Shown piece after piece: positions 1-8,709 of a stretch of 32,068 nucleotides of DNA. The DNA comes from Azotobacter chroococcum. Lineage in GTDB: Bacteria > Pseudomonadota > Gammaproteobacteria > Pseudomonadales > Pseudomonadaceae. The stretch is from positions 1 through 32,068 of the forward strand of contig NZ_SMMU01000035.1 in the NCBI RefSeq assembly GCF_004339665.1, written 5' to 3'. Under the pieces are notes generated by a model that saw only the letters and a list, made by a program, of their open reading frames with translations, did not search any database and had not been told where the DNA came from. The stretch's first letter is position 1. Each line of letters starts with the position of its first letter. The position numbers and the translations under genes were made by a program.

Positions 1-725
1 GTCACGCTGTCGCCCTGGCAGACGATAGTGACGGGAAGCTGGTCGATCCGCATGCGCTTGTACGCGGCCCGCAGATTCTCGGCGTTTCGGCGTGCATAGC
101 TGGCGTTGCGCAGAGTGTCCAGCACAGCCGCAACGTTGCTGGGGCCCCCGGAATCTGTGAGCGCCCCGACCATCGCCGCGCCCTTGGATGGGTCGGCGGT
201 GTTCAGCAGCTGCAAGGCCAGGTCGGAAGCTGATCCGCTCACCGGCGCAACGGGGACAGGATCTCCGGACGAGTTGAAACCCATCAGCATATTCGCCCTG
301 AATGCGGCATTCGGCAGCCGGGCAGGATCAGGATCGGTCGCCGAAACACGGATCACCTGCCGCAGCCCGCCGGCGTTCTGCTGGATCAGCATGGTCAGGT
401 AGTCGAAGACGTTCTCATGCGTCTGGGCCAGATATTTCCCTTGGTTGCGCAGGTCGGTTTCTTGGAGAGGGATCATCTCTCGGGAGATCGTCAGGCGCTC
501 AGCGGAGGCCGGAGCCGTAGCCATGGTCACCGTTCCGCCGTTTAGCGCGCCGGCGCCGGCCACGCTGTAGTCGGTCCCCATCACCAGCACGTGGTCGAGG
601 CCGTCAGCCGTTGTCTTCGTCACGACCAGATCGCCGCTAGCCAAGAACCTGAACGGCACAGGGAACGCCACCGTGGCGTCATTGCCGTCGTATTGAATGA
701 CGCTTTCGCTAGTCGATACGGTCAA
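1..725 (-). CDS. Tail fiber protein, N-terminal part (runs off the left edge)
   Basis: Partial gene, 241 codons visible and open throughout. The N-terminal ~150 residues fit the T7 gp17-type virion-attachment domain (VIQYDGNDATVAFPVPFRF, then a FDYLTMLIQQ segment) that anchors fibers to podovirus tails. After a linker the sequence reads VTIVCQGDSVT, with G238-D239-S240 at the very edge. This looks like block I of an SGNH/GDSL hydrolase, so the fiber probably carries an esterase domain acting on host surface polysaccharide. The start is a TTG at 725-723, chosen because GGAG (738-735) sits 9 nt upstream and the frame gives the family N-terminus. The gene begins just 20 nt after a terminator hairpin, so its expression probably needs read-through or antitermination. 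The fiber call is secure; the enzymatic activity is inferred from one motif. Confidence 0.85.
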   Translation of the reverse strand, partial: MTVSTSESVIQYDGNDATVAFPVPFRFLASGDLVVTKTTADGLDHVLVMGTDYSVAGAGALNGGTVTMATAPASAERLTISREMIPLQETDLRNQGKYLAQTHENVFDYLTMLIQQNAGGLRQVIRVSATDPDPARLPNAAFRANMLMGFNSSGDPVPVAPVSGSASDLALQLLNTADPSKGAAMVGALTDSGGPSNVAAVLDTLRNASYARRNAENLRAAYKRMRIDQLPVTIVCQGDSV

Positions 726-745
726 TTTTCGGGTCTCCAGAATGC

Positions 746-767
746 AAAAACCCCGCACTTGGCGGGG
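746..767 (-). terminator. Intrinsic terminator upstream of the tail fiber
   Basis: Perfect 6-bp stem CCCCGC/GCGGGG with a 5-nt loop. On the minus strand it is followed by TTTTT. It lies between the internal virion genes and the fiber start. It nearly matches the terminator at 19990-20014. Confidence 0.8.
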
Positions 768-873
768 CTCTCTTTGGTATGAATGCAAGTACTAGCGGAT
801 TTCTGATTGTGCGAATGCGGCCATTACGTCTAGCCTTCGCGTCACTGCAAGTAACAACAAGCGTGAGGGGGTC

Positions 874-1284
874 ATGTTGATTAAGTCGGTTCTATCGGCG
901 ACGGTTATCGCCATGCTCGGTGGCTGCGTAAGCGACCAAGCCACTATGGACGAGTTGTCGCGATTCAATGGGGTGCCGCTAGAGCAGTTTGTCATCGCCA
1001 ACGGAGCCCCAGGAAACAGCTACAAGCTCGCTGACGGAGACACGATTTACTATTGGTCAAGTTCGAAAAGTGTCTATGTGCCGGGGTCATCCGTGACCAA
1101 TTTCTCAGGAAGCCAAGCCTATACGCAGCAGGTTAGTGGCGGGGATATCAATACAGAGTGCCAGCTTGATCTGCTTACTGATCCACAAGGAGTGATCCGA
1201 AAGGTGACAATGCGGAAGAACACAATTGGCTACTGGACAAGCTCAGCCTGCCATGAATATGTTCGAAGCCACGACGAAATGTAG
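874..1284 (+). CDS. Putative lipoprotein (candidate lysogenic-conversion moron)
   Basis: 136 aa, unrecognised family. The N-terminus is a lipoprotein signal: charged start (LIK), hydrophobic stretch, and lipobox LGGC with the lipidated Cys at residue 18. Val at +2 suggests the outer membrane. The rest is polar, with two further Cys (positions about 98 and 125) that could form a disulfide. RBS GAGGGG lies at 865-870. The gene is transcribed against the late operon, and its stop codon directly abuts the stop of the neighbouring internal virion gene with no gap. Base composition is clearly lower in GC than its neighbours (26 of 60 bases are G/C at 1021-1080), which suggests separate acquisition. 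I see no convincing promoter at 780-865. The position, orientation and composition fit a moron expressed from the prophage; the function is unknown. Confidence 0.75.
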   Translation: MLIKSVLSATVIAMLGGCVSDQATMDELSRFNGVPLEQFVIANGAPGNSYKLADGDTIYYWSSSKSVYVPGSSVTNFSGSQAYTQQVSGGDINTECQLDLLTDPQGVIRKVTMRKNTIGYWTSSACHEYVRSHDEM

Positions 1285-3834
1285 TCAGTTGCTGACTGAG
1301 GCTCCTAAGTTAGGCGCCCTGGATGGGCTGGCTTCCCCTGGTTCCCACCAGTAGCTCTGGCCAAACTCCCGCTGAGCGCGGCGCTCCATACGGCTGAGAT
1401 ACCCGGGCGAAAAATACTCTTGCAGCTGATGGAAAATCAAATGATCCGTCGCCGCCTTGGTGTACCAGAGGTTCGCGCCTGGCAGGTGCCCCTTGGTGAG
1501 CTGGATCAGGCGGGCCCCGACGTTCGATACGTCACCCTTCTCGACCGCGTTGGCCGTCATGCCTCGCAGGTTCAGCAGTGTCTCTAGATCGCCCGCCAAG
1601 GGGCCGCCGAACGCAGCCAGCGCAGAGGTTCCGCCCTGAGTCAGGTTGGAGAAGGCGAAATCTCCATACAGAGACAGAGCGCCACCCTTGAGCATGGCTG
1701 CCATGCCGAAGCCAAGGCCGGGAATGCCTCCAGCCGAATCGTCCAGCATGTTGCGCGGATCCTTGCCGCTGGCCACCTCGTTGAGCTGCAAGGCGATAGC
1801 GCCGAGCACCGTGAGCGATGCGAGCAGCGCAGCGCCATAGCCGGCCTTGCCCCAGCCAGTTTGCTGAGCCATCGCTCGTCGAAAATGCTTCGAAATCATC
1901 GATACAGAGAACGACTTGAACTGCCAGAAGCTGCGCATGAACTCGCCGCTCCAGGTGCCGCGCTGGTTGTTGCCGTGCATGAAGGCTTTTTCCCGGGCGC
2001 CTGGGCCTGGGATGGCCATGTTGGTTTCATCCAGCACCATGCCCAGCAGCTTGGTGGCTGCCTGCTCGCGCAGCCGAGTTGGCGACACGCCGCTCTGCGC
2101 TGATAGCGCGGCCAAATCGGCATCCGGAATGCGGTAGATGCTGCCGGCCGTCAGTACCTGATCGCCCGCGCCGCGCCAGTCCTCGGGCTGCGCAAGACGC
2201 CAGACGGACCAGTCTTGATCGGTAATGCCGCGGGCTTGCATCAGGCGGCGGTCGCCAGGCTCTAGTGCAGCTAGAGAATCGAAGCGGCGGGTCAGATCGC
2301 CGGTCACGTCCATCATGGTTGCGCCGAAAGCGCGTCGGTTGCCGGCATCGATAGCGTTCATTCCGGACAGACGCATAGTCGCGGTTGCAGCGGTCTGTGA
2401 CCACTTGGAAGCGCGTCCGGCAATCACGGCCTCAGTACCAAGCCCCTCCTCACCCCAGCGTGCCAAGCTGCCGACCAGCTGATCGATGCCGAGCCCTGCG
2501 CGCAACGCCAGCCTGCGATGGGTGGCGTCAGCCGGGTTGAGCATGCGCAGTTCATTGGCGAATACCTGCATCACCGGCATGCCGTTCATTTTTGAGGTCA
2601 GCGCGATGATGCCCTGGTCGGTCAGGCCGGTAATGACCGCTGAACCCAGTTTGCCGAACACGTTGGAGTTGCGGTAAGTGTCGAAGGCGTTCGACAGCGC
2701 CGCTGAGGCTGGCGGCTCGCGGGTTCCTGCTACCTCGGTGTAGAGCTGCTCCAGCCGGCGCACGCGCTTGTCGATCTGCGGCTTGGCCTCCGGCTTGGCC
2801 TGGATCATCTCTTTGGCGGCCGTCTCGGTGTGGAAGCGCATCGCGTGGTTTGGGTTGGGACCAAGCGCCTCAACCAAGGCGATATCACGGGCGGCGCGGT
2901 CGATGTGGCCGAACATGAGATCCATGAGCCCCTTGTCGCCGTACTTGGCCTGGGCGGCAAGATAGGCGTCCGCATCGCGGTAGTGGATCTGCCGTGACTC
3001 GCTACCGCGATTCGCGCGGGCTCCGCCGCCAGACGGCTGTCCTGGGGTAAGCTTGTTGACGCCGCCAGTGGCTACCGTCTCCCACGCCTTTGTGAAGAAC
3101 TCGGTCAGCTCGGTATCGGTCATCCGGCTGCCATCCTCCTTGAAGTACTTCGCGCGGTTCGCCCACTGCACATGGTCGGCAATCCACTGGTCCTTGTTCC
3201 GGGCGACCTTCAGTTGGCTATGGCTGCGCGGGATCGCCCAGTCATCGAGATAGCCGACGTCGCCTCCGGCACGGTTGAAACGCTCGCGCAGGCGGTTGGC
3301 CACCTCAGCGAACTGCTTGGCCCCGACCTTTGCCTCGGGCACGCCGCCGTCCTGGCCGTGCAGCTCCTGAACCAGTGCGCGCGCCTTTTCCGCATCGGCG
3401 AACAGGCCGAGGAACTTTCCGCGCGTCATATCGATGGCGTCCAGCATCGTGGACATGGCCTCGTCACGAATGGCGCGGCTGGCCGACTCGACAGACTGCA
3501 GGCCGGGATAGTCAGAAGCGAAGGCCAGCATCCTGTCCAGCGCTTTCAGTGGGTCGCCTGGGAGCTGGGCCATTAGGTTGGCAACCCTATCATGCGCCAG
3601 GATGGTCAACGCTACCCGCTGCTTCTTTTTCGCCGCGTCAGCCTGAAGCTCTTTCGCCGCTGCGCTGGCAGCTTCGGTCATGCGATCAGCCGCTGTTTTC
3701 GTCTGCCAGGCAGGATCGGTTTGCGCCAATTGGCGCATGTTTCGACGGATGCGCGCCTCGATATCCTTGATTTCCGGCTGGTTGAGGCTGCGGCCAATGG
3801 CCTGCTGAACCGCCTGGATGCATTGCTGTTTCAT
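1285..3834 (-). CDS. Large internal virion / ejection protein (849 aa)
   Basis: Third and longest of three consecutive proteins between the gp13-like protein and the fiber, where T7- and BPP-1-like podoviruses encode their ejected core proteins. The N-terminal third is helical. A YLDDWAIPRSHSQLKV segment near residues 196-211 is a motif I associate with podoviral internal virion proteins. A hydrophobic stretch near residues 665-690 (AALLASLTVLGAIALQL) and a Gly/Ala-rich region after it could enter the membrane during DNA ejection. I see no lysozyme or transglycosylase motif. The ATG overlaps the stop of the 644-aa gene (TGATG), so translation is probably coupled. Family assignment is by position, size and composition. 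Confidence 0.75.
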   Translation of the reverse strand: MKQQCIQAVQQAIGRSLNQPEIKDIEARIRRNMRQLAQTDPAWQTKTAADRMTEAASAAAKELQADAAKKKQRVALTILAHDRVANLMAQLPGDPLKALDRMLAFASDYPGLQSVESASRAIRDEAMSTMLDAIDMTRGKFLGLFADAEKARALVQELHGQDGGVPEAKVGAKQFAEVANRLRERFNRAGGDVGYLDDWAIPRSHSQLKVARNKDQWIADHVQWANRAKYFKEDGSRMTDTELTEFFTKAWETVATGGVNKLTPGQPSGGGARANRGSESRQIHYRDADAYLAAQAKYGDKGLMDLMFGHIDRAARDIALVEALGPNPNHAMRFHTETAAKEMIQAKPEAKPQIDKRVRRLEQLYTEVAGTREPPASAALSNAFDTYRNSNVFGKLGSAVITGLTDQGIIALTSKMNGMPVMQVFANELRMLNPADATHRRLALRAGLGIDQLVGSLARWGEEGLGTEAVIAGRASKWSQTAATATMRLSGMNAIDAGNRRAFGATMMDVTGDLTRRFDSLAALEPGDRRLMQARGITDQDWSVWRLAQPEDWRGAGDQVLTAGSIYRIPDADLAALSAQSGVSPTRLREQAATKLLGMVLDETNMAIPGPGAREKAFMHGNNQRGTWSGEFMRSFWQFKSFSVSMISKHFRRAMAQQTGWGKAGYGAALLASLTVLGAIALQLNEVASGKDPRNMLDDSAGGIPGLGFGMAAMLKGGALSLYGDFAFSNLTQGGTSALAAFGGPLAGDLETLLNLRGMTANAVEKGDVSNVGARLIQLTKGHLPGANLWYTKAATDHLIFHQLQEYFSPGYLSRMERRAQREFGQSYWWEPGEASPSRAPNLGASVSN

Positions 3835-5768
3835 CAGTCACCAAACCTCAGCGCGCACAAGGCGGCAGCCATGAAGCCTTGAGAGTCGTTCTTGGCCCGG
3901 GCGATCTCGGCGTTAGCCTCGGCCAGCAGCTCGCGGGCGGAAACGGTTACCGGAGTGCCGTCCTCGTTGAGCGCTCCGGTGGGAATCTGCAGGTCTCGCT
4001 CGCCGGAGATGATCGAGTCGACCAAGCCTGGAAGCGCAGGGTCGATGCCGGACAGCGGGTCGGGCTCTCCGGACGGCGCAGGCTCAGCTGGCCTTGTGGT
4101 CTCCGGCGGTGCCATGGCAGCTTCTGCTGCCGGCGATTCCTGGGGAGCGACCTGCTCGGCTTGGTTCCTCGCCATGGCCGGTGCCGACTCTTGGGCGGTG
4201 CGCACTGAGTCCTCTGCCTGGGTCTGCCGTGCCGGAACTTCATCCAGCGGCTGGCCACCATCGCGCAGCAGACGCTCGATCTCTTGCCCGGCCAGGCGGT
4301 TCAGCTCCATTCCGTGATCCGGCGCAACGCTGCTGGCTAGGGCAGATCGCTTGAAGGCGTTGCCGATCTCCTGGGCGCGCTGCTTAACTTGCGGCTCTAG
4401 GCGTGCGGGCGTCTCCCCGCGATCCATCGCTGCCAATTCGGCGCCGGCGCGCTCAGCCGCCCGGTTACCCTCCAATGCCTGGGCGATCTCGTCGATACGC
4501 CCTTGGGCTGCGCCGCGCTGCTCGTCGAGAGCCTGCCGCTGCTGGGCGATGCCATCCCGCGCTGCGCGCTCTGCCTGCTTGCGCGTCAAGCCTTCTCGCT
4601 GGAAGGCCTTGGATGCGTCGCGGTACGTGTCGCCAACAGCTTCATGCGAGCGCTGCAGATCGCCGAGAGAGCGCTGCAGCACGCCAAGCTCAGCGCGCAG
4701 ATCGCGCACGTTCGGCAGGCCGGCAGCCGCTACCGGCTCAAGCTCAGCCCTTGCTTGCGCGAATACCTCATGCTGCGCCTGCTGCCGCACCACTTCGGGC
4801 TCGGGCCCGACGCGATTGGCGCGGATGAACGTGGCGCCGTCGATCACGTCCCCCACGCTGACCGGCTCGCCTCTGGCCATCTGCTCAATCGCTAGATCAA
4901 TGGCGGACTGGTGCGCAGCGCTGGAGCGCGGATCGACAGGGGCGCCCGGCGCGGTTCCGTGCTGCGCGTGCAAACCGTTGTTTCCGGCTAGGGCCGCGTC
5001 GATGGTCTCAGGAGAAGCGGCCGGCGCCCGAGTCATCGCGCGTCCAGCCCCCCAGAAGGCTGCGCCTAGCAGGCCGTCGATAGCCATCGCGGTAGCATCA
5101 AGGGCTTTGTACTGCTGCGCCTGCTGCGTGTACCCGTTTCGCTCAAGAAGCTGTCCGACTCCACCGCGCGCAGCAACGCCAAGGCCTACGTTTGCACCGG
5201 TCACCGCAGCCAAGTCAGCAGCAGGTGCCGACAGCAGGCGCGCCGCCGGAAGGAAAGCTCCGGCAGCGGTAACGCCGCCCTCGATTGCGCCGGCCATCGC
5301 TGCGGTGCGCGCATCAACGCCTTGGTCGCGAAGCTCGCTGAATCGTTGCTCGCCAACGGACGAACCAGCCGTCAAGGCTGCCACCGGTACGCCGCCAGAT
5401 GCGGCGCCGAACGCGAACCGCGAACCAACATCCCCAAGCCCGAACAGAATCTGTGCCGCCGTGCCGCTGGTCTCTGCGCTGGGGCGCAGCTGTTCGGTCA
5501 CCCGCAGACGCTGATCGCCAATCGCCGCACGCCTGGCAATTTCCTCGTCATCGGTCGGCACATCCATCAAGAAGGCTTGGGTAGGATCGTTGCCGTACTG
5601 GGCGGCCTGCAGCGTAAGTTGGGCTGCCCCCTGGGTGATGCCGCTGAGCAGCGCCGATCCTGAGCCGTCCCAGAAGCTTGGCTCAGGCGGCGATAGCGCA
5701 GGGTTCTCCAGTGCATCCTGCTCCAGTGCGCGCTGGTCATCGAACGCCAGGTCGCCGACAAAGCTCAT
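3834..5768 (-). CDS. Internal virion protein (644 aa)
   Basis: Second of the three large ejection-type proteins. The N-terminal ~220 residues are Ala/Gly-rich with amphipathic segments (for example GAIEGGVTAAGAFLPAARLL), which could insert in a membrane. Residues about 300-460 are very rich in Arg, Gln, Glu and Ala and look like long coiled coil. A Pro/Glu/Ala-rich linker follows near 500-560, then a C-terminal segment with GIDPALPGLVDSIISGER. The ATG overlaps the stop of the 677-aa gene by 4 nt (ATGA), and its own stop overlaps the next start. It probably forms part of the internal core or trans-envelope channel. No enzyme motif is visible. Confidence 0.7.
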   Translation of the reverse strand: MSFVGDLAFDDQRALEQDALENPALSPPEPSFWDGSGSALLSGITQGAAQLTLQAAQYGNDPTQAFLMDVPTDDEEIARRAAIGDQRLRVTEQLRPSAETSGTAAQILFGLGDVGSRFAFGAASGGVPVAALTAGSSVGEQRFSELRDQGVDARTAAMAGAIEGGVTAAGAFLPAARLLSAPAADLAAVTGANVGLGVAARGGVGQLLERNGYTQQAQQYKALDATAMAIDGLLGAAFWGAGRAMTRAPAASPETIDAALAGNNGLHAQHGTAPGAPVDPRSSAAHQSAIDLAIEQMARGEPVSVGDVIDGATFIRANRVGPEPEVVRQQAQHEVFAQARAELEPVAAAGLPNVRDLRAELGVLQRSLGDLQRSHEAVGDTYRDASKAFQREGLTRKQAERAARDGIAQQRQALDEQRGAAQGRIDEIAQALEGNRAAERAGAELAAMDRGETPARLEPQVKQRAQEIGNAFKRSALASSVAPDHGMELNRLAGQEIERLLRDGGQPLDEVPARQTQAEDSVRTAQESAPAMARNQAEQVAPQESPAAEAAMAPPETTRPAEPAPSGEPDPLSGIDPALPGLVDSIISGERDLQIPTGALNEDGTPVTVSARELLAEANAEIARAKNDSQGFMAAALCALRFGD

Positions 5769-7798
5769 TTCGCACCCTCATTGATGTTGATCATCAGCGG
5801 CTTGCCGTCGGCGCCGTACCGGTACTGCTGGCCCTGCATCACGTAGTAGAGGCCGTCCTTGGCTTGGCGCAGGGTCAGCGCGCTGGCGGCGGCTAGATCG
5901 CGCTCGCTCGCGCCCTGTGCTCTCAGGGTGTCGGTCAGACGCTGCCTGGCAGCCTTCGAAAAGGTGTCTCCAGGCATCCCCCAGGGGGCAATGGTCTTCG
6001 TTCCATTGAACTCAACGACATCACCAACGGTTGCTTTGATGGCCGCCTTGAGTCGGTCGCCGTTAACAACGCCGGTTATGTCGCCAAGCTGGGCGGCCTG
6101 GCCCGTGTAGTAGGACCTAACCGCCTGAGCGGCCAGGTCGTATGACTGAGGCTGCCCGGCGAAGACCGTGCCGAGCTCGGAGGCCAGCTTGGTTTCGAAG
6201 TCGGTGTCTTTCGGAAGAGGGAAGCTACTGCGGCCATCCTGCGCTTTGCTGGCTTTCGACTTGTTCAGGATTGATTCGCCAAGGGCCATGGTTTTGGCAA
6301 CGTCACCACTGGTCACGACGTCGTCGGGCTTGAACCAGTGAGTACCGACAGTCATGGATCGCTGCTTCCCAGCAATCATTCCAGCCAGGGCACGCACCGG
6401 CGAGTCAGGGGCAATCTGCTGCATCGCGCCGGCATAGGCCCTGTCGTCACCCATGGCGCTGTGCAGCGTGGCGAAAAGCTGGCTCTGCTGGTCCGGCGAC
6501 ATTTGCTCTAGCTGCGCGCTGAGCTGCTTTGCTTCCTGTGGCAGTAGCGGCTTCATGGCCACTGTCGAGCCGAACTTCCGCCGCATGCCATGGATGGCCG
6601 ACACGCGCTCGGACAGAGCCGCCGGCAGCGAATCCGAGTTGAAGTCCAGCGGCTGCACGTCACCGCCCAGGCGCTGCTGGTAGTAGTCCAGCGGAGCATC
6701 CGCCATCATCTTGCCGTTGGCATCCACCGCACGCCCCAGGCGCGCCAGGTTGCTGGCCTCGGCAACTGTGCCGCCGTTGTTCTGGAGTTCTGCCGACCGC
6801 TGGTTCACGTAGGCGACCTGCTGATCGATCGGAAGGCGCAGCACCTGCTGAGTTTCGTTCTCCTGCCGGCGCAGTTCGTTGAACTCTGCCTGCGCAGGCG
6901 TGCCCTGTACCTGCCTCGCCCATGCTGACCACATCTCATCCGTGGCCGGAATGCCGCTGGCGATCTGGGTGTTGATCTTGCCAAGCGCTCGCTCGGCCCG
7001 CGCCTCGGCCCGCAGCTGAGCCATTTCGGCGCGCTGCTGCAGGCGCTCGACCTTGGCGTCAATCGAACCGCCGATCTGGGTCAGGTCGTCTGCGGTCAGG
7101 TATTGCTGATAGGACTTGAGCGCAGCCTGCGCCTTGTACGGGTCTTGCGCGGCCTGCCGGCGCAGAATGTCCGAGTACATGTCGCTGGTGGCCTTCTGAA
7201 GATTCGCCTCCAGTACCTCGGGCGCCCAGCCATTGCGCTGCGCCTGAAGCTGCAGTACGGCGCCCAGCTTGGCATGGTTCTCAGCGATGGCTTTCGGATC
7301 GTTGTAGTTGAGGGCTGCCGAGTTTTGAGCTGTCGCAATAGCGGCCTGATCGACCTGGTTCTTGTACACCTGCTGCTGGTCGAACTCGTAGCCGCCGAGC
7401 TTTGCCTGCAGGCTCTGCCGCCTGGATAGGGCGGACTGATTGAACATCCGGCGCTGATCGTCGTTGGCTAGGCTGTCGGAGATGGCCTGCTGCTGTGTGT
7501 CGAAATCGGACAGGAACGACTGCGTGATGCCGAGCGCGGCTGAGCCCTTGCGGTTCAGCATCCCCTTTTCGGGGTCGTACAGGGTCTGGTTCTGCCAGGC
7601 GCCGAGGCGATTGTCGGCGTCCAGCATGGCCGTCTGATTGGCGTCTCGAACTTCCTGCTGGTGCACATGCTCAATCGCCGAGGCCACATTCTGCGCGCCA
7701 CGGGCCAGGCCGGACGTGTCTACCGAGGCATCGAGCACGCGCGGGGCTCCGGCGACCTCGGGGCGCACTTGCCTGCGGTATGTCGGGATGCGAGCCAT
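5765..7798 (-). CDS. Internal virion protein (677 aa)
   Basis: First of the three large proteins. Its start, MARIPTYRRQV, is typical of podoviral core proteins of this position. The body is predominantly helical and Gln/Ala-rich, with extended coiled-coil-like stretches at about residues 100-300. There is no membrane segment and no recognisable catalytic motif. RBS GAGG lies about 6 nt before the ATG, and the gene starts 3 nt after the preceding 152-aa gene. It is probably a structural part of the ejectosome. The C-terminus (YRYGADGKPLMI) looks like a small separate module. Confidence 0.7.
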   Translation of the reverse strand: MARIPTYRRQVRPEVAGAPRVLDASVDTSGLARGAQNVASAIEHVHQQEVRDANQTAMLDADNRLGAWQNQTLYDPEKGMLNRKGSAALGITQSFLSDFDTQQQAISDSLANDDQRRMFNQSALSRRQSLQAKLGGYEFDQQQVYKNQVDQAAIATAQNSAALNYNDPKAIAENHAKLGAVLQLQAQRNGWAPEVLEANLQKATSDMYSDILRRQAAQDPYKAQAALKSYQQYLTADDLTQIGGSIDAKVERLQQRAEMAQLRAEARAERALGKINTQIASGIPATDEMWSAWARQVQGTPAQAEFNELRRQENETQQVLRLPIDQQVAYVNQRSAELQNNGGTVAEASNLARLGRAVDANGKMMADAPLDYYQQRLGGDVQPLDFNSDSLPAALSERVSAIHGMRRKFGSTVAMKPLLPQEAKQLSAQLEQMSPDQQSQLFATLHSAMGDDRAYAGAMQQIAPDSPVRALAGMIAGKQRSMTVGTHWFKPDDVVTSGDVAKTMALGESILNKSKASKAQDGRSSFPLPKDTDFETKLASELGTVFAGQPQSYDLAAQAVRSYYTGQAAQLGDITGVVNGDRLKAAIKATVGDVVEFNGTKTIAPWGMPGDTFSKAARQRLTDTLRAQGASERDLAAASALTLRQAKDGLYYVMQGQQYRYGADGKPLMININEGAK

Positions 7799-7801
7799 GC
7801 G

Positions 7802-8260
7802 TTACCTCTTCAGTGCGCTATAAGCCTGGGCGCCGCCGGTCAGCAGCGAGCCCATGGCGTTGAATCTGGAAGAACGGAAATTGGCCTTGGCCTGCCGGAC
7901 CGTCTCGTTGCCCTGCTCCACTAGGCCGAACGCCTGGTTGAAGGCGTTGCGGCGGATCTGGTCGGCATCCTGCGCAGCCATGTCCAGCGTGCCCTGCTCG
8001 ACGCGGCCGGCCGTTCCGGTGCCGACCTCGATGCCGTTGGCCGCAAAGCCGGTGCGCTGGGATGCCGCAACCTGTCGGCCCTGCTCGGAAGCCATGTCGG
8101 CCTCGAAGTCGCCCTGGGCGATGACCTGCCCGGCCTGATCGTTGTAGTAGGCCTGCTGGCGATTGGCGGCCTTGACGCCGGCCTTGCCCTGCTGGATCTG
8201 CGAGTAGGCGCTAAGGATGCCTCCGCCGATGGCGACAGGCGCCGCTGCTGCTCCCATCAT
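7802..8260 (-). CDS. Small internal virion protein (152 aa)
   Basis: Starts MMGAAAAPVAIGGGILSAYSQ, a Gly/Ala-rich hydrophobic N-terminus followed by a long Gln/Ala-rich helix. The layout resembles small podoviral core proteins (T7 gp14-like in position). A longer frame exists upstream, but I chose the ATG at 8260 because GAGG (8264-8267) precedes it and it overlaps the stop of the gp13-like gene (ATGATGA). The residues upstream of it are the shadow-type Arg/Pro-rich sequence of the neighbouring gene. It probably associates with the membrane or the portal-proximal core during ejection. Confidence 0.7.
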   Translation of the reverse strand: MMGAAAAPVAIGGGILSAYSQIQQGKAGVKAANRQQAYYNDQAGQVIAQGDFEADMASEQGRQVAASQRTGFAANGIEVGTGTAGRVEQGTLDMAAQDADQIRRNAFNQAFGLVEQGNETVRQAKANFRSSRFNAMGSLLTGGAQAYSALKR

Positions 8261-8709
8261 TGACCTCTCATCGTAAACGGGTGGAATGGCTCGCCGTTGA
8301 CCCCGTAGGGCACGGCTGCGTGCATCTCGAAGCCCATCCAGCGCATCCACGCCAGGGCCCTGGAGTAGCGGGCATCGGTGAAGTTGAGCAGAACCGAATG
8401 GTTGCGCCGCATGATGGAGACCTGCTCTCGGCAGGCGATCAGGAAGGCCTTTCGGCCCCTGTTGACTGCCTCTCCGCTGATCAACCACGGCCAGCCGGTG
8501 TTCTCTTCGTGGTGAATGCAGCCGAAGATCCCAGCAAGCTCGCCCTGCAGGTAGAACGCCCGGCAGTGGTAGCTCAGTTCGACCGCCCGGCGCAGTTCAT
8601 CCAGCACGCTCCACCCCTGGATAGCCTCGAACTCCAGGCGATCTGCATCACGCGCTGTCTCGGCCATGCGCTTGATCACCCGGGCGGTCACAGGCTCAAG
8701 ACTGCACAT
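8257..8709 (-). CDS. T7 gp13-like protein with GNAT-like fold
   Basis: 150 aa. Sequence and place, directly after tail tubular protein B and before the core proteins, fit the T7 gp13 / DUF2833 family. That family is needed for virion morphogenesis and looks like a degenerate GNAT acetyltransferase. Visible features are the FYLQGELAGIFGC beta-turn-beta element, the WPWLISGEAV segment, and a C-terminal YSRALAWMRWMGFEMH helix typical of GNAT motif B. Whether it acetylates anything is unknown. It overlaps TTPB by 14 nt upstream and the next gene by 4 nt. Confidence 0.75.
   Translation of the reverse strand: MCSLEPVTARVIKRMAETARDADRLEFEAIQGWSVLDELRRAVELSYHCRAFYLQGELAGIFGCIHHEENTGWPWLISGEAVNRGRKAFLIACREQVSIMRRNHSVLLNFTDARYSRALAWMRWMGFEMHAAVPYGVNGEPFHPFTMRGQ

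Noticed and set aside
801-865. Promoter for the lipoprotein gene
   Set aside because: TTGTGC at 807 has no acceptable -10 at 16-18 nt; not reported as a feature.
1283-1297. AGTCAG/CTGACT hairpin over the two adjacent stop codons as a shared terminator
   Set aside because: Only 6 bp with a 3-nt loop and no T run on either strand.
4351-5514. Long plus-strand open frame (387 codons) opposite the 644-aa protein
   Set aside because: Composition is Arg/Ser/Ala/Pro-rich as expected from the antisense of a high-GC gene; no RBS or domain, and the minus-strand gene is coupled to both neighbours.
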